Origin: Reichenbachiella carrageenanivorans
Lineage (GTDB): Bacteria > Bacteroidota > Bacteroidia > Cytophagales > Cyclobacteriaceae
Direction of reading: 5' to 3'
Length of the DNA: 64,000 nucleotides
NCBI RefSeq assembly: GCF_025639805.1
Contig: NZ_CP106735.1
Location: 3,629,501-3,693,500, forward strand
Shown here: piece after piece, positions 1 to 7,975 of the stretch
Layout of the letters: every line of letters starts with the position of its first letter
Numbering within the stretch: the stretch's first letter is position 1
Notes under the pieces: model-generated
The model's database searches: none
What the model was told of the DNA's origin: nothing
The model's input: only the letters and a program-made list of their open reading frames with translations
Made by a program: the position numbers and the translations under genes

Positions 1-192
1 GAGTAGCAAATGTGGGTAAGCATCTACACAATGGCTCACGGCATGGGCGGCACGCTGAGACACTCGATACTCTGGATAAAAAAACAGCTGCATCAGCTCA
101 GCAAAACGATCCTCGTCTGAAGCGATGTGGTCAGCGATCAGTCGTGCATTTTCTTTGCTGTGCACTAAGGCCAATTGTTTTTTTAAATCCAT
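1..192 (-). CDS. HEAT-repeat-like conserved protein, N-terminal fragment
   Basis: The reverse strand from 192 reads ATG and stays open for 64 codons to the window edge, so only the N-terminus is present. It begins MDLKKQLALVHSKEN and continues with helical segments including YRVSQRAAHAVSHCV. That pattern matches a conserved Bacteroidota protein usually described as HEAT-repeat-like (family recollection, not searched). A short opposite-strand ORF over the same bases is taken as a shadow. Function is unknown; a protein-protein scaffold is only a guess from the helical repeats. Confidence 0.6.
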   Translation of the reverse strand, partial: MDLKKQLALVHSKENARLIADHIASDEDRFAELMQLFFYPEYRVSQRAAHAVSHCVDAYPHLLL

Positions 193-343
193 TCAATCTT
201 GAAATTTTATCTTAAAAAAGCAGACAAAGAAATATTGCCACTCTCTTTCATTTACTTTGAATTTAAAATTAAATGTTTAACTTATTAAAATCCAATCAAT
301 CCTTCAGCTACAATTAACAGCAGTTTTATTTTATAGATAGTGA

Positions 344-2062
344 ATGAGGGTTTTGAGAAATTTAATTAGATACCTGCTAAACGCAGGGGTGTATGGTAAT
401 ACACAAATAGTAGAGCGTAGGAGAATCAGATTAGTCAATACTTTTAACCTGATCGGTTTCATGATTCTATTGCTTTTTAGCGGAATCAATTTATTCGTCG
501 GTTCTTATGAAAATGCAATTGTTATTTTTACAGGTGTATTTTTCTTGAGTTTACCCGTCCACCTGCTCAACTCGCATGGGAAAAGACAATTAGCCAAATA
601 CTACTTTGTGATTGTGACTTTGGCTTTTACTAATGTAATGGGTTACAAAACCATCCTTGAGTTTCAAAACAGAGACAATGAGTACTTCTTTATTGGTTTT
701 TCTGCGGTCATCATTGCATTATTCGACAATCCAGTAAAACGAATGGTATTTATTTTTTCAGCTTTTTCAGCTATTCTGATGAAACTGGTGCGGTTGTCAT
801 ACCAAGAGCAGTTGACAGAGAATACGGACAGCTGGCTCTCTATCACCAACCTCCTTGTTGCCTTTGTCTGTGTCTATTTTTTTACAGATATTTTTAAGCA
901 AGATCTGATACGAGGAGAGCAACGTATTCGAAAATTTGCTGGACAACTAGAAAAACAAAAACGATTGGTGCAATCAGAGCGAGACGAGCTTCAATACAAC
1001 AAGCAACTCCTCCGTATGACCTTGGATAACTTACCCATTTTCATCACCATGATGGATATTACGGGCAAGTTTCTTATCGTCAATTCACGATTTAAAGACA
1101 TTGTCAAAGACAAGACCAATGAAATAGAAGGGCAGCATTATTCAAAGATATTAGGAGAGGATATTACCCGAGAAACGGATCCACTTTTTGAAAGGAGTGT
1201 GAATGGGCTGGTCTCGGAAGTCAATCGAGCCCTTACCTTTCCTTCTGGCGAAACCATCCATGCTTATGGCAAATATTACCCCTTGAAAAACGAAAAAGGG
1301 GAGATAACCCATATATTGGCCTACGTGACAGATATTCAACACCTCAAAGAAACAGAAAAAGAATTGATCGCTGTGAATGAAGCCAAAGATAAGATCTTGA
1401 GTATTTTGTCTCATGACTTGCGCTCGCCACTGCATTCTTTGAGCGGACTCATCACATATTCTAAGGACATAGACCCAGCGACGTTCGACCAACTCATGAG
1501 CAACGTAAAAAGGCAGGTAGACACGCTCGGTTTTACGCTCGACAATGTGCTCAGTTGGGTCAAAACCCAATTGGAAGGGTTTGTTGCCAACCCAAAGACC
1601 ATCAACACAAAAGAGGTTGTAGAGGAAAGTATCAGCTTGTATGCAGAACAGGTCAAGGAAAAGAACATTGGCATAACGATCAAAGCAAGAGACTCGGCAC
1701 AAGCATGGGTAGATGAAGATCACCTGTCTATCGTAGTTAGAAACCTCATCAGCAATGCCATCAAGTTTACGCCAGCCCAAGGCCATATAGAAGTACTAAT
1801 CGAAACAAACGAATCGCAAGTTATCCTTACCATAAAAGACTCAGGGATAGGGATGTGCAGCAAAACAATTGATCTTGCACTTAGAGGGTTGAGTAATGAA
1901 AAGCCACAAAGTAGACCAGGTACTAATGGTGAAAAAGGAACGGGGCTAGGCTTGAGTTTTTGTTTGGATTTACTCCAGCTGAATCAAGCCACGATAGAAA
2001 TCCAAAGTGAGCCTGACCGTGGCACCACTACTGTTATCCATTTGCCTAAAGTTGTCGCTTAA
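344..2062 (+). CDS. Membrane PAS-domain sensor histidine kinase
   Basis: This is a 572-residue sensor kinase of a two-component system. The first about 190 residues hold five or six hydrophobic segments, followed by a basic coiled linker. A PAS-like fold follows at about 220-340, starting near TLDNLPIFITMMD. The HisKA dimerisation helix has the phospho-acceptor His357 in SHDLRSPLHS. The HATPase_c domain shows the N box (NLISNAIKF, Asn467/Asn471), the G1 box DSGIGM and the G2 box GTGLGLSF. No response regulator lies beside it, so the partner is elsewhere. The signal sensed cannot be read from the sequence. Its stop overlaps the stop of the convergent TrpF-like gene by 4 bases. Confidence 0.92.
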   Translation: MRVLRNLIRYLLNAGVYGNTQIVERRRIRLVNTFNLIGFMILLLFSGINLFVGSYENAIVIFTGVFFLSLPVHLLNSHGKRQLAKYYFVIVTLAFTNVMGYKTILEFQNRDNEYFFIGFSAVIIALFDNPVKRMVFIFSAFSAILMKLVRLSYQEQLTENTDSWLSITNLLVAFVCVYFFTDIFKQDLIRGEQRIRKFAGQLEKQKRLVQSERDELQYNKQLLRMTLDNLPIFITMMDITGKFLIVNSRFKDIVKDKTNEIEGQHYSKILGEDITRETDPLFERSVNGLVSEVNRALTFPSGETIHAYGKYYPLKNEKGEITHILAYVTDIQHLKETEKELIAVNEAKDKILSILSHDLRSPLHSLSGLITYSKDIDPATFDQLMSNVKRQVDTLGFTLDNVLSWVKTQLEGFVANPKTINTKEVVEESISLYAEQVKEKNIGITIKARDSAQAWVDEDHLSIVVRNLISNAIKFTPAQGHIEVLIETNESQVILTIKDSGIGMCSKTIDLALRGLSNEKPQSRPGTNGEKGTGLGLSFCLDLLQLNQATIEIQSEPDRGTTTVIHLPKVVA

Positions 2063-2676
2063 TCTTCTGCCTCCAGTGCTTCGAGGATATCCGCTAGTTC
2101 GTCATACTCCTTGAAGCCCGGTTTTTCTTCTTGCGAGCCTTTCAATTCGATGCCCGAAAAAGGCTGCACTTGTATGATATGATCCAGCTGCGATAGCTCC
2201 ACATCGTAGGCCTTGATCAGGGAGGTAAGCCCACCTGTAGTAAGTATCTTTTCAATATCAGGGACCAACTGCGGGGCGGTGCAGTCTACTATGATGTGCT
2301 TGAGTTTAGCCCCATGCACTTGCGCCAGCGATAGTTCTTCCAAGTCTTGGCGACTAGTCACATCTATATGCAGGATCACATCATACCCCTTGACCTGCAA
2401 GGCACTGGCCGTCTCCAAAGTATTCACCTGTAGCAAAGGAAATTTGTTTTCCTCCTGTAGCTTAACGATTTCTTCTAGCCCCATATCGCCAAACTCGGCC
2501 ACAAAGGCAGGGCCAGCTACCCAGCCCATGATTTCATTGGCTTGTTCTATAGAAATATAGTTGTCCGAACTAGGGTTAAAGTCAAACCCTAAAAGGTCTA
2601 CGCCAAAGCCAGCGCAAAATCGAGCATCACTCAAATTGGTGATACTTCCTACTTTCACAAACGTTTTTAAATTCAT
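2059..2676 (-). CDS. TrpF-like (phosphoribosylanthranilate isomerase-like) barrel protein
   Basis: This 205-residue protein resembles TrpF, the beta/alpha barrel that isomerises phosphoribosylanthranilate in tryptophan synthesis. It opens with FVKVGSITNLSDARFCAGFG, which aligns with the TrpF start KICGIT-x-DA, and its end (QPFSGIELKGSQEEKPG) matches the TrpF phosphate-binding end. The catalytic Cys expected in the KICG position is absent (the sequence reads KVGS); an Asp is present mid-protein in VDCTAPQ. No trp genes are nearby. It may have lost isomerase activity or act on another substrate. It starts at an ATG on the reverse strand and is tail-to-tail with the kinase. Confidence 0.65.
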   Translation of the reverse strand: MNLKTFVKVGSITNLSDARFCAGFGVDLLGFDFNPSSDNYISIEQANEIMGWVAGPAFVAEFGDMGLEEIVKLQEENKFPLLQVNTLETASALQVKGYDVILHIDVTSRQDLEELSLAQVHGAKLKHIIVDCTAPQLVPDIEKILTTGGLTSLIKAYDVELSQLDHIIQVQPFSGIELKGSQEEKPGFKEYDELADILEALEAED

Positions 2677-2775
2677 ATCAATGTAGGCAATGGCCCGATC
2701 AAATTATTTTATGCTATTAGAAAATCTTCGTGCACAAACTTCCGTAAAATTGCACTGATAATCAACGATAACATC

Positions 2776-3093
2776 ATGGAAGTAAAAGAAACAATAGATA
2801 GCAATTTTCAGGAAGCCATTTCCGCTGCAGATAAAGTAATCGTAAAGTACTACGCCGACTGGTGTGGGTCTTGTAGATTGTTTAATCCTAAATATAAGCG
2901 ACTGGCCAACGACGAAAGGTTTGATGGTATTACCTTTTTGAATGTGAATGCAGAAGAAAATCAGGAAGCAAGAAAAGCAGCTGGCGTCACTAACTTACCC
3001 TTTTTTGCCATCTTCAAGAATGGTGAATTGGTGGAAACCGTGGCGAGTAGCAAAGAAGAAGCGATTGTTGAATTATTGAGTAAATTGAACTGA
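2776..3093 (+). CDS. Thioredoxin-family protein
   Basis: This is a 105-residue single-domain thioredoxin fold without a signal peptide, so probably cytoplasmic. The redox motif is WCGSC (Cys30 and Cys33), with the cis-proline at Pro75 in TNLPFF. The CGSC motif differs from the CGPC of classical thioredoxin. With the short length this suggests a specialised reductase rather than the main thioredoxin. One base separates it from the next gene, so the two are almost certainly cotranscribed. The pairing of such a thioredoxin with the small downstream DUF protein recurs in Cytophagales and Flavobacteriia (recollection). Confidence 0.9.
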   Translation: MEVKETIDSNFQEAISAADKVIVKYYADWCGSCRLFNPKYKRLANDERFDGITFLNVNAEENQEARKAAGVTNLPFFAIFKNGELVETVASSKEEAIVELLSKLN

Positions 3094-3094
3094 T

Positions 3095-3340
3095 ATGCAG
3101 ATTCCTGTGATTAAAAAACTGGTTGAAAATCACTCCGCCGAAGAGCTAGAGCAAGCTGAGTTTTTGCTGATGGAAGAAAAAGATCTTCCATTCGAAGTAG
3201 AAGGCAAAGACGATGGAGAAGTACTGACTCATCTGATAGCAGCGGGATGGATTATCGAAAAGATGGAAAAGGACGATATTCCTTTCCCTAAAGCCCTGAG
3301 GGCGTATACAGAGAAAGTTCGTTCGTCGATCTCTGGCTAA
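3095..3340 (+). CDS. Small conserved protein, DUF6952-like
   Basis: This is an 81-residue acidic protein starting MQIPVIKKLVENHS, with EVLTHLIAAGWIIEKM and a C-terminal RAYTEKVRSSI. The pattern matches a small Bacteroidota family I recall as DUF6952, usually encoded directly after a CGSC thioredoxin as here. No motif suggests a reaction. It is cytoplasmic by the absence of signal or membrane segments. The 1-base spacing to the thioredoxin gene suggests a partner or substrate role (inference). A strong intrinsic terminator follows. Confidence 0.7.
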   Translation: MQIPVIKKLVENHSAEELEQAEFLLMEEKDLPFEVEGKDDGEVLTHLIAAGWIIEKMEKDDIPFPKALRAYTEKVRSSISG

Positions 3341-3362
3341 AGGCCATCTCTAAAAACATAAT

Positions 3363-3392
3363 AAAAAAGGCTCGTATCTACGAGCTTTTTTT
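3363..3392 (+). terminator. Intrinsic terminator after the thioredoxin operon
   Basis: A perfect 7-bp stem (GCTCGTA / TACGAGC, 3370-3376 and 3379-3385) sits between an A-run and a T7 run. The flanking A and T tracts extend the pairing, so it could also work in the opposite direction. It marks the right end of the ordinary operon and the left edge of the accessory island. Confidence 0.85.
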
Positions 3393-3438
3393 GTTCTAGG
3401 TCCCTAGTGCCACGTATTCTTTTGCCCAAATTTTGCGA

Positions 3439-3570
3439 TCATCTGCACATTGACTTATTCTTGTCTATGGTCAAGCCTAACCGTCGGTATTGAATGACGG
3501 CTTCAAGTTGCTCGGCATCTGACCAGCAGCCCCCTCTGAGAAAAAAAGAATTAAAACACAAGGAGAGCCA
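3439..3570 (-). pseudogene. Possible remnant of a formylglycine-generating-enzyme-like domain
   Basis: On the reverse strand, without a start codon, an open stretch reads FFLRGGCWSDAEQLEAVIQYRR and then stops near 3439. RGG-x-W followed by a Leu-x-x-x-x-x-Tyr-Arg pattern is typical of the C-terminal part of the FGE/sulfatase-modifying fold. Only about 40 residues remain and the usual GFR ending is missing, so this would be a decayed fragment left at the island boundary. The identification rests on a short motif and could be chance. Confidence 0.25.
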
Positions 3571-3599
3571 AGCAAAACAGTTGTTTGAGCAAATTTAGA

Positions 3600-3740
3600 T
3601 TATCGAACTGAAGTTGCGATAACTGATCTTATATTAACCATGTCTGGCGGCCTTGCCGTAAAATACCATAAGTATTATATAATGTTATCGTGTTATGTTA
3701 AATCAGCTTTGGGTTTGGGGTAGGGGATTAATAGTGAGGG
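3600..3740. repeat. Direct repeat copy 1 (left boundary of restriction-modification module)
   Basis: This 141-bp segment is repeated at 7713-7853 with only two mismatches (T/C and T/G around 3642 and 3655). Weaker similarity continues to about 3870, including a shared GAATGTGTG word. Inside it is a small dyad, TTATCG-AACT-GA-AGTT-G-CGATAA, with one bulged base, a second TTATCG at 3685, and the word TATGTTAAAT at 3694-3703. No gene was recognised between 3393 and 3941 apart from the doubtful fragment at 3439-3570. Confidence 0.95.
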
Positions 3741-3941
3741 AGGGCTTTTCGTCATGAAAGTACCGTTATCTCTTACTGTTGCACTAACTGAGCACTCTTT
3801 CGGCTTTTTATTGGGGTTGGAAATGGGAGAGGGGAAAGGCGAATGTGTGCGGCTTAAATACAACTAAATATTTTAGTACTCTCTAGGAAATATAGAGTTT
3901 GTCCGTAAATTTGTCCGTGTCCGTAAAAACGTCCGCAAATA

Positions 3942-6149
3942 ATGGCTTCAATCAATTTCTATTTAGACAAACCCGACAAGAAGGGACTATCACCAATTCA
4001 TCTAAGAATCAATAGTGATGGAAACCAAGTCAAAGTATCAACAGGAGAGAAGGTAGATCCAAAAGAATTTGACAAAGCAAATCAAGTAATAACAGACAAT
4101 GTAGAAAATAGTAATTCCATCAATTACTATTTGAACTTTCTAAAAGAAAGAGCGGAAGAGATATTTACAAATTCTTATAAGAAAACATACTCGAATCAGG
4201 ACATTAAAGATATTTTACACAAACATATTGAAGCGTACAAAGAAGATAATACTGTCAATATGGTAAAGGAACAAGTTCCATTGTATGGACAAGCCTTTAC
4301 GTTTATAGACTTTTTTGCTGGAGCAGGTGGGTTTAGCGAGGGTTTTATCCAAGCAGAACATAACAACAAGTACTTCGATTTTTTATTGGGTAGCGATATT
4401 AATGAGAATTGTGAATTAACTCATATTGTTCGATACAATCATCAATTAGGTTTAGACGCAGAGTTTATAAGGCAGGACATTACTGAACCAGATTTTGTTG
4501 ATAACCTGATGGGAAAACTAAAGAATAAGAAGATTGATGTTATATGTGGTGGCCCGCCATGTCAGAGTTTTAGTCTAGCAGGGAAAAGAAAAAAATTCGA
4601 CAAGAAAGATGATCTATTCTCTAACTATCTAAATATTATCAAAATACTACGTCCTAAGTATTTTGTTATGGAAAACGTAAAGGGGCTTTTGACCAAAGAA
4701 GGAGGGAAGATCAAGGAAATGATCTTACGGGAGATTAGATCTATTATCGATATTGATGAATTACCAAAACTCGTCTCATTTATTAAGAAACTCAAAAAGG
4801 AAGCTCCTTATCAAAGCTTCATTCTCGATTGTATTTCGAAGAGAATTGATTTTGAATCTAAGAGTGACAAGGAATTGGATGAAGCAAAGGAGCTATTCAT
4901 CAAATCAGTTGAGGCGAAGTTTAGAAGCTTGACACCCAAAATAGTTGACTATAAAACGAGTAAGACAGATTCTAATATAAGTTCAATTCGTCATGGATTA
5001 AATCTACTCGTAAGAAGCAAAGAAATAGCAAAGCTCAAAAAAGACATTATAAGAGAAAAAGATATCAATTACCTCGACAATGATTTGTTCGTAAATCAGT
5101 TTAATGATTTTATTGAATTTCTTGATCCAGAAACGATTATAGGAAAAATAAGTGATGCATTTGATGCTCTTGCTATAAGTAATGAGTTTGAAAGTGAGTA
5201 CTTAGAAATTATTGAGTCTCTCAAAATATACACTTCAAACTTTGACGAGTGTATTTCAAAAATTGAGTTGAATTGTAATTCGTCTGATCTTGAGATACTT
5301 AATAAGATAATAGAAAGCATTAGGCTTTATAAAATCAAAGATGCTTATGTTGCTAATTCGTCAAACTATGGCGTACCTCAAAATAGAGAAAGAGTACTAT
5401 TCATTGGATGTAGAAAAGATCAAAAGCTCATTGAAGAAGTGCCAGCTACTGTAAACCCAGAAGAAAAGGTCACCATTTTTGAAGCTCTTCACGATTTAGA
5501 TTTCATTGGAAACAATGAGGACCTTCGCCAATATGATGAAGTGGATTTAGAAAAATATTATAACGGTACATCCCAACAAATGAAGTCTTTGATAAGGTCT
5601 CGCGCAATAGATGGTAAGCCGTCTAAAAAAGGGGCATCATATGCTGATTGGAGTAAAAATGGACGTCTTACGGAAAGGTTTTCAGCTACAAAAGCATTTT
5701 ATGTTAGAAGTAACGATGCATTAGAACTTGGAGAAAAGGACTTTAATGAATTGAATAACCACCGAACCAGTAAGCAAAATGAAGAAGTTGTTAAAAGGCT
5801 TCAAATAATTTTGGAAGAAGGTGGATATAAAGAGGCTCAGAAAAGGCTAGTAAAAGAAGGGCTTTCATCTCAAAAGAGAAATTACAATATGTTAAAGCCT
5901 GAAGAACAAAGTTCTACTATCATGACAATTCCTGATGACTATGTTCATTATCGCGCTCCTAGAGCATTAACAGTAAGAGAAATGGCTAGATTACAGTCGT
6001 TCGATGATTCTTTCGTATTTCAAGGTAAAAGATCAACAGGAGGAAACAATAGAAAAAATGAAGTACCACAATATACATTGGTTGGTAACGCAGTTCCACC
6101 ATTGATGGCAAGAGCTATTGCCACAGAGATTCTAAAAAACATCAAATAA
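3942..6149 (+). CDS. DNA cytosine-C5 methyltransferase with N-terminal Arm DNA-binding domain
   Basis: This 735-residue enzyme transfers methyl from S-adenosylmethionine to C5 of cytosine and is the modification half of a type II system. Motif I is FIDFFAGAGGFSEGF (from Phe121), motif IV is GGPPCQSF with catalytic Cys207, motif VI is FVMENVKGL, motif VIII is QNRERVLFIG, motif IX is REMARLQSF and motif X is GNAVPPLMARAIA. About 220 residues separate motifs VI and VIII, an unusually large insertion. Residues 1-100 (FYLDKPDKKGLSPIHLRI, then STGEKVDPKEFD) resemble the Arm DNA-binding domain of Bacteroidota tyrosine recombinases, an odd fusion. The endonuclease gene follows after 3 bases. The DNA is AT-rich compared with flanking core genes. 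Confidence 0.93.
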   Translation: MASINFYLDKPDKKGLSPIHLRINSDGNQVKVSTGEKVDPKEFDKANQVITDNVENSNSINYYLNFLKERAEEIFTNSYKKTYSNQDIKDILHKHIEAYKEDNTVNMVKEQVPLYGQAFTFIDFFAGAGGFSEGFIQAEHNNKYFDFLLGSDINENCELTHIVRYNHQLGLDAEFIRQDITEPDFVDNLMGKLKNKKIDVICGGPPCQSFSLAGKRKKFDKKDDLFSNYLNIIKILRPKYFVMENVKGLLTKEGGKIKEMILREIRSIIDIDELPKLVSFIKKLKKEAPYQSFILDCISKRIDFESKSDKELDEAKELFIKSVEAKFRSLTPKIVDYKTSKTDSNISSIRHGLNLLVRSKEIAKLKKDIIREKDINYLDNDLFVNQFNDFIEFLDPETIIGKISDAFDALAISNEFESEYLEIIESLKIYTSNFDECISKIELNCNSSDLEILNKIIESIRLYKIKDAYVANSSNYGVPQNRERVLFIGCRKDQKLIEEVPATVNPEEKVTIFEALHDLDFIGNNEDLRQYDEVDLEKYYNGTSQQMKSLIRSRAIDGKPSKKGASYADWSKNGRLTERFSATKAFYVRSNDALELGEKDFNELNNHRTSKQNEEVVKRLQIILEEGGYKEAQKRLVKEGLSSQKRNYNMLKPEEQSSTIMTIPDDYVHYRAPRALTVREMARLQSFDDSFVFQGKRSTGGNNRKNEVPQYTLVGNAVPPLMARAIATEILKNIK

Positions 6150-6152
6150 CCC

Positions 6153-7331
6153 GTGAGAGAGCTTAATCTAACTGAACAAAATAACCTTAAGGTATTAACC
6201 GAAAATTCTGTTTCGTTAACTTTGATAGAACCAACCATGACTGGATTGAAAAAGTCAATCATGGATGCGACTGGATCAGTACGTAATTATCTAAAGTCAA
6301 AAGGTGTTCATGATTATGAACAACAATCCCAAGGGCCTGATCATAAGATTCTAATAGAAAGTTTACTATATCAAGATTTCTCTATATTCGAATCCAGAGC
6401 ATCTCTTTATAGACCAACGACAAAAAAAGGTGACCCAAGAATATGGTTCTCAGGTTTAAAATCTGTAACTAGTGAAAATGATATTCTAGCCATAATCAGT
6501 TTCGATCAGAGACTTCATGTATTAAATATATCACAACTTACAATTGACACATTAATCTCGTCCAATCTTGCCAATCCTGTAAAGGAACTAATATCTGAGA
6601 TTAATAGAACAGAGAATACCGTATCTCAAGAACTGTTAAACCTGATTGGAAAATTAGCAAAAAAAGGCCCAATACCATCTATGCTAGATGCAGATACTTC
6701 TGTTGGTCGTACACTCGAAACGGAATTAGGTATACAAATAAACTCATCACGAGAACCTGATTACAAAGGGATTGAGCTAAAAGCTTTCAGAGCTAATAAA
6801 GGCAATAGAAAAAATTTATTCGCTCAAGTCCCTGATTGGAAGTTGAGCAAATTTAAAAGCTCTGCTGATATACTAGATGCATTTGGTTATACACGAGAAG
6901 ATGATTTTAAATTGTATTGTACTGTATCTGCTATTACTTCAAACTCTCAGGGTTTATCTTTAAAAGTTAATTCAGACATTAATCACTTAATAGAAACTTC
7001 AGACAACAAAAGAGTAGGGGATTTTGTCGTTTGGACATTAGAAAAGTTACATAAACGTCTTCTTGAAAAACACAAGGAAACCTTTTGGGTGGCTGCAGAT
7101 TCTCTCATAATTGATGGAAAAAACCATTTTCAATATAAGGAAATTGAACACACAAAAAAGCCTATAATATCTCAGTTCGACATATTACTGGAACAAGGTG
7201 TAATAACGTTAGATCACTTAATTAAAAGAAATTCTAAAGGAAGGGTTGTAGAAAAAGGTCCTTTATTTAAGATCAAACCTAAAGGTTTGAATTTGTTATT
7301 CCCACCAAGTGAGAAGTATCAATTGATATAG
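6153..7331 (+). CDS. MvaI/BcnI-family type II restriction endonuclease
   Basis: This 392-residue protein shares the conserved core of the MvaI/BcnI endonuclease family, monomeric nickase-like type II enzymes that cut CC(W/S)GG-type sites. The core GRTLETELGIQ, then PDYKGIELKAFR, supplies Glu189 or Glu191, Asp203, Glu208 and Lys210, a D-x4-E-x-K metal site. The N-terminal about 170 residues are extra compared with MvaI and BcnI and may aid target recognition. It starts at GTG, 3 bases after the methyltransferase stop, so the pair is translationally linked. The actual recognition site cannot be deduced. The gene ends 2 bases before a TATGTTAAAT boundary word at 7334. Confidence 0.85.
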   Translation: MRELNLTEQNNLKVLTENSVSLTLIEPTMTGLKKSIMDATGSVRNYLKSKGVHDYEQQSQGPDHKILIESLLYQDFSIFESRASLYRPTTKKGDPRIWFSGLKSVTSENDILAIISFDQRLHVLNISQLTIDTLISSNLANPVKELISEINRTENTVSQELLNLIGKLAKKGPIPSMLDADTSVGRTLETELGIQINSSREPDYKGIELKAFRANKGNRKNLFAQVPDWKLSKFKSSADILDAFGYTREDDFKLYCTVSAITSNSQGLSLKVNSDINHLIETSDNKRVGDFVVWTLEKLHKRLLEKHKETFWVAADSLIIDGKNHFQYKEIEHTKKPIISQFDILLEQGVITLDHLIKRNSKGRVVEKGPLFKIKPKGLNLLFPPSEKYQLI

Positions 7332-7637
7332 ATTATGTTAAATAGAAATTAAATAGCGTTGGCCAGTCAGAAAAGCGGGGTGTGCGTGAGCCCTGGGGGC
7401 GGAAGCATTTTTCTGTCTAGATTTTTGCATACTTTTCATCAATGGAAAAGTATGAGCCCAGCGGCTTGAGCGACACAGCAAATACTCTACAAACTACGAA
7501 TCTGTGAGCTGTATACAGAGCTTGTATGAAACTCAATTCATCCTTGGCTTATCGTAACTCGAAAATTCAAACTGATCAAAAATTGACGATGATAACAAAG
7601 CGTTGGCAAGCATGTGTTTCAGAGTCAAATTTTAAAC
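7332..7637. repeat. Intergenic repeat-like DNA with a 10-bp perfect hairpin
   Basis: There is no credible gene here. The segment opens with TATGTTAAAT (7334-7343) and has the word AGCGTTGGC twice (near 7352 and 7594). It also holds a perfect inverted repeat, CATACTTTTC / GAAAAGTATG (7428-7454, 7-base loop), in GC-rich surroundings unlike the AT-rich genes either side. Hairpins of this style are dispersed REP-like repeats in many Cytophagales genomes (recollection). It may also serve as the terminator for the endonuclease gene. Confidence 0.55.
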
Positions 7638-7975
7638 GCTGAGAATCGCGTATTTGAATCTAACCTGAGTAATTGCCCGAATGCTGAATACTTTAACATA
7701 AGATCATTACCGTTATCGAACTGAAGTTGCGATAACTGATCTTATATTAACCATGCCTGGCGGCCTGGCCGTAAAATACCATAAGTATTATATAATGTTA
7801 TCGTGTTATGTTAAATCAGCTTTGGGTTTGGGGTAGGGGATTAATAGTGAGGGTTGGCCTTTTTTGCTTCTAGTACCGTTGCATTTCAAATCTAGTATTA
7901 CCGTAACACGCTTTCAGCTTTTCTTGGGTTGGCAAAAGGGGAGTGGAAAGGTGAATGTGTGTGGCTATGAAATTA
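7638..7975. repeat. Direct repeat copy 2, extended form with terminal inverted repeat
   Basis: The core 7713-7853 is the second copy of the 141-bp repeat at 3600-3740. This copy carries extra sequence on its left: an arm TTTAACATAA at 7692-7701 that is the exact reverse complement of TTATGTTAAA at 7806-7815. The roughly 125-bp unit is therefore bounded by a perfect 10-bp inverted repeat. Further left, 7639-7658 matches 13468-13487 at 18 of 20 positions. The diverged right tail runs into the stop region of the leftward HNH-like gene at 7965. Confidence 0.9.

Noticed and set aside
1151..1786. A 211-codon antisense ORF inside the histidine kinase gene
   Set aside because: The forward frame has all kinase motifs; the antisense product shows no recognisable domain, so it is a codon-bias shadow.
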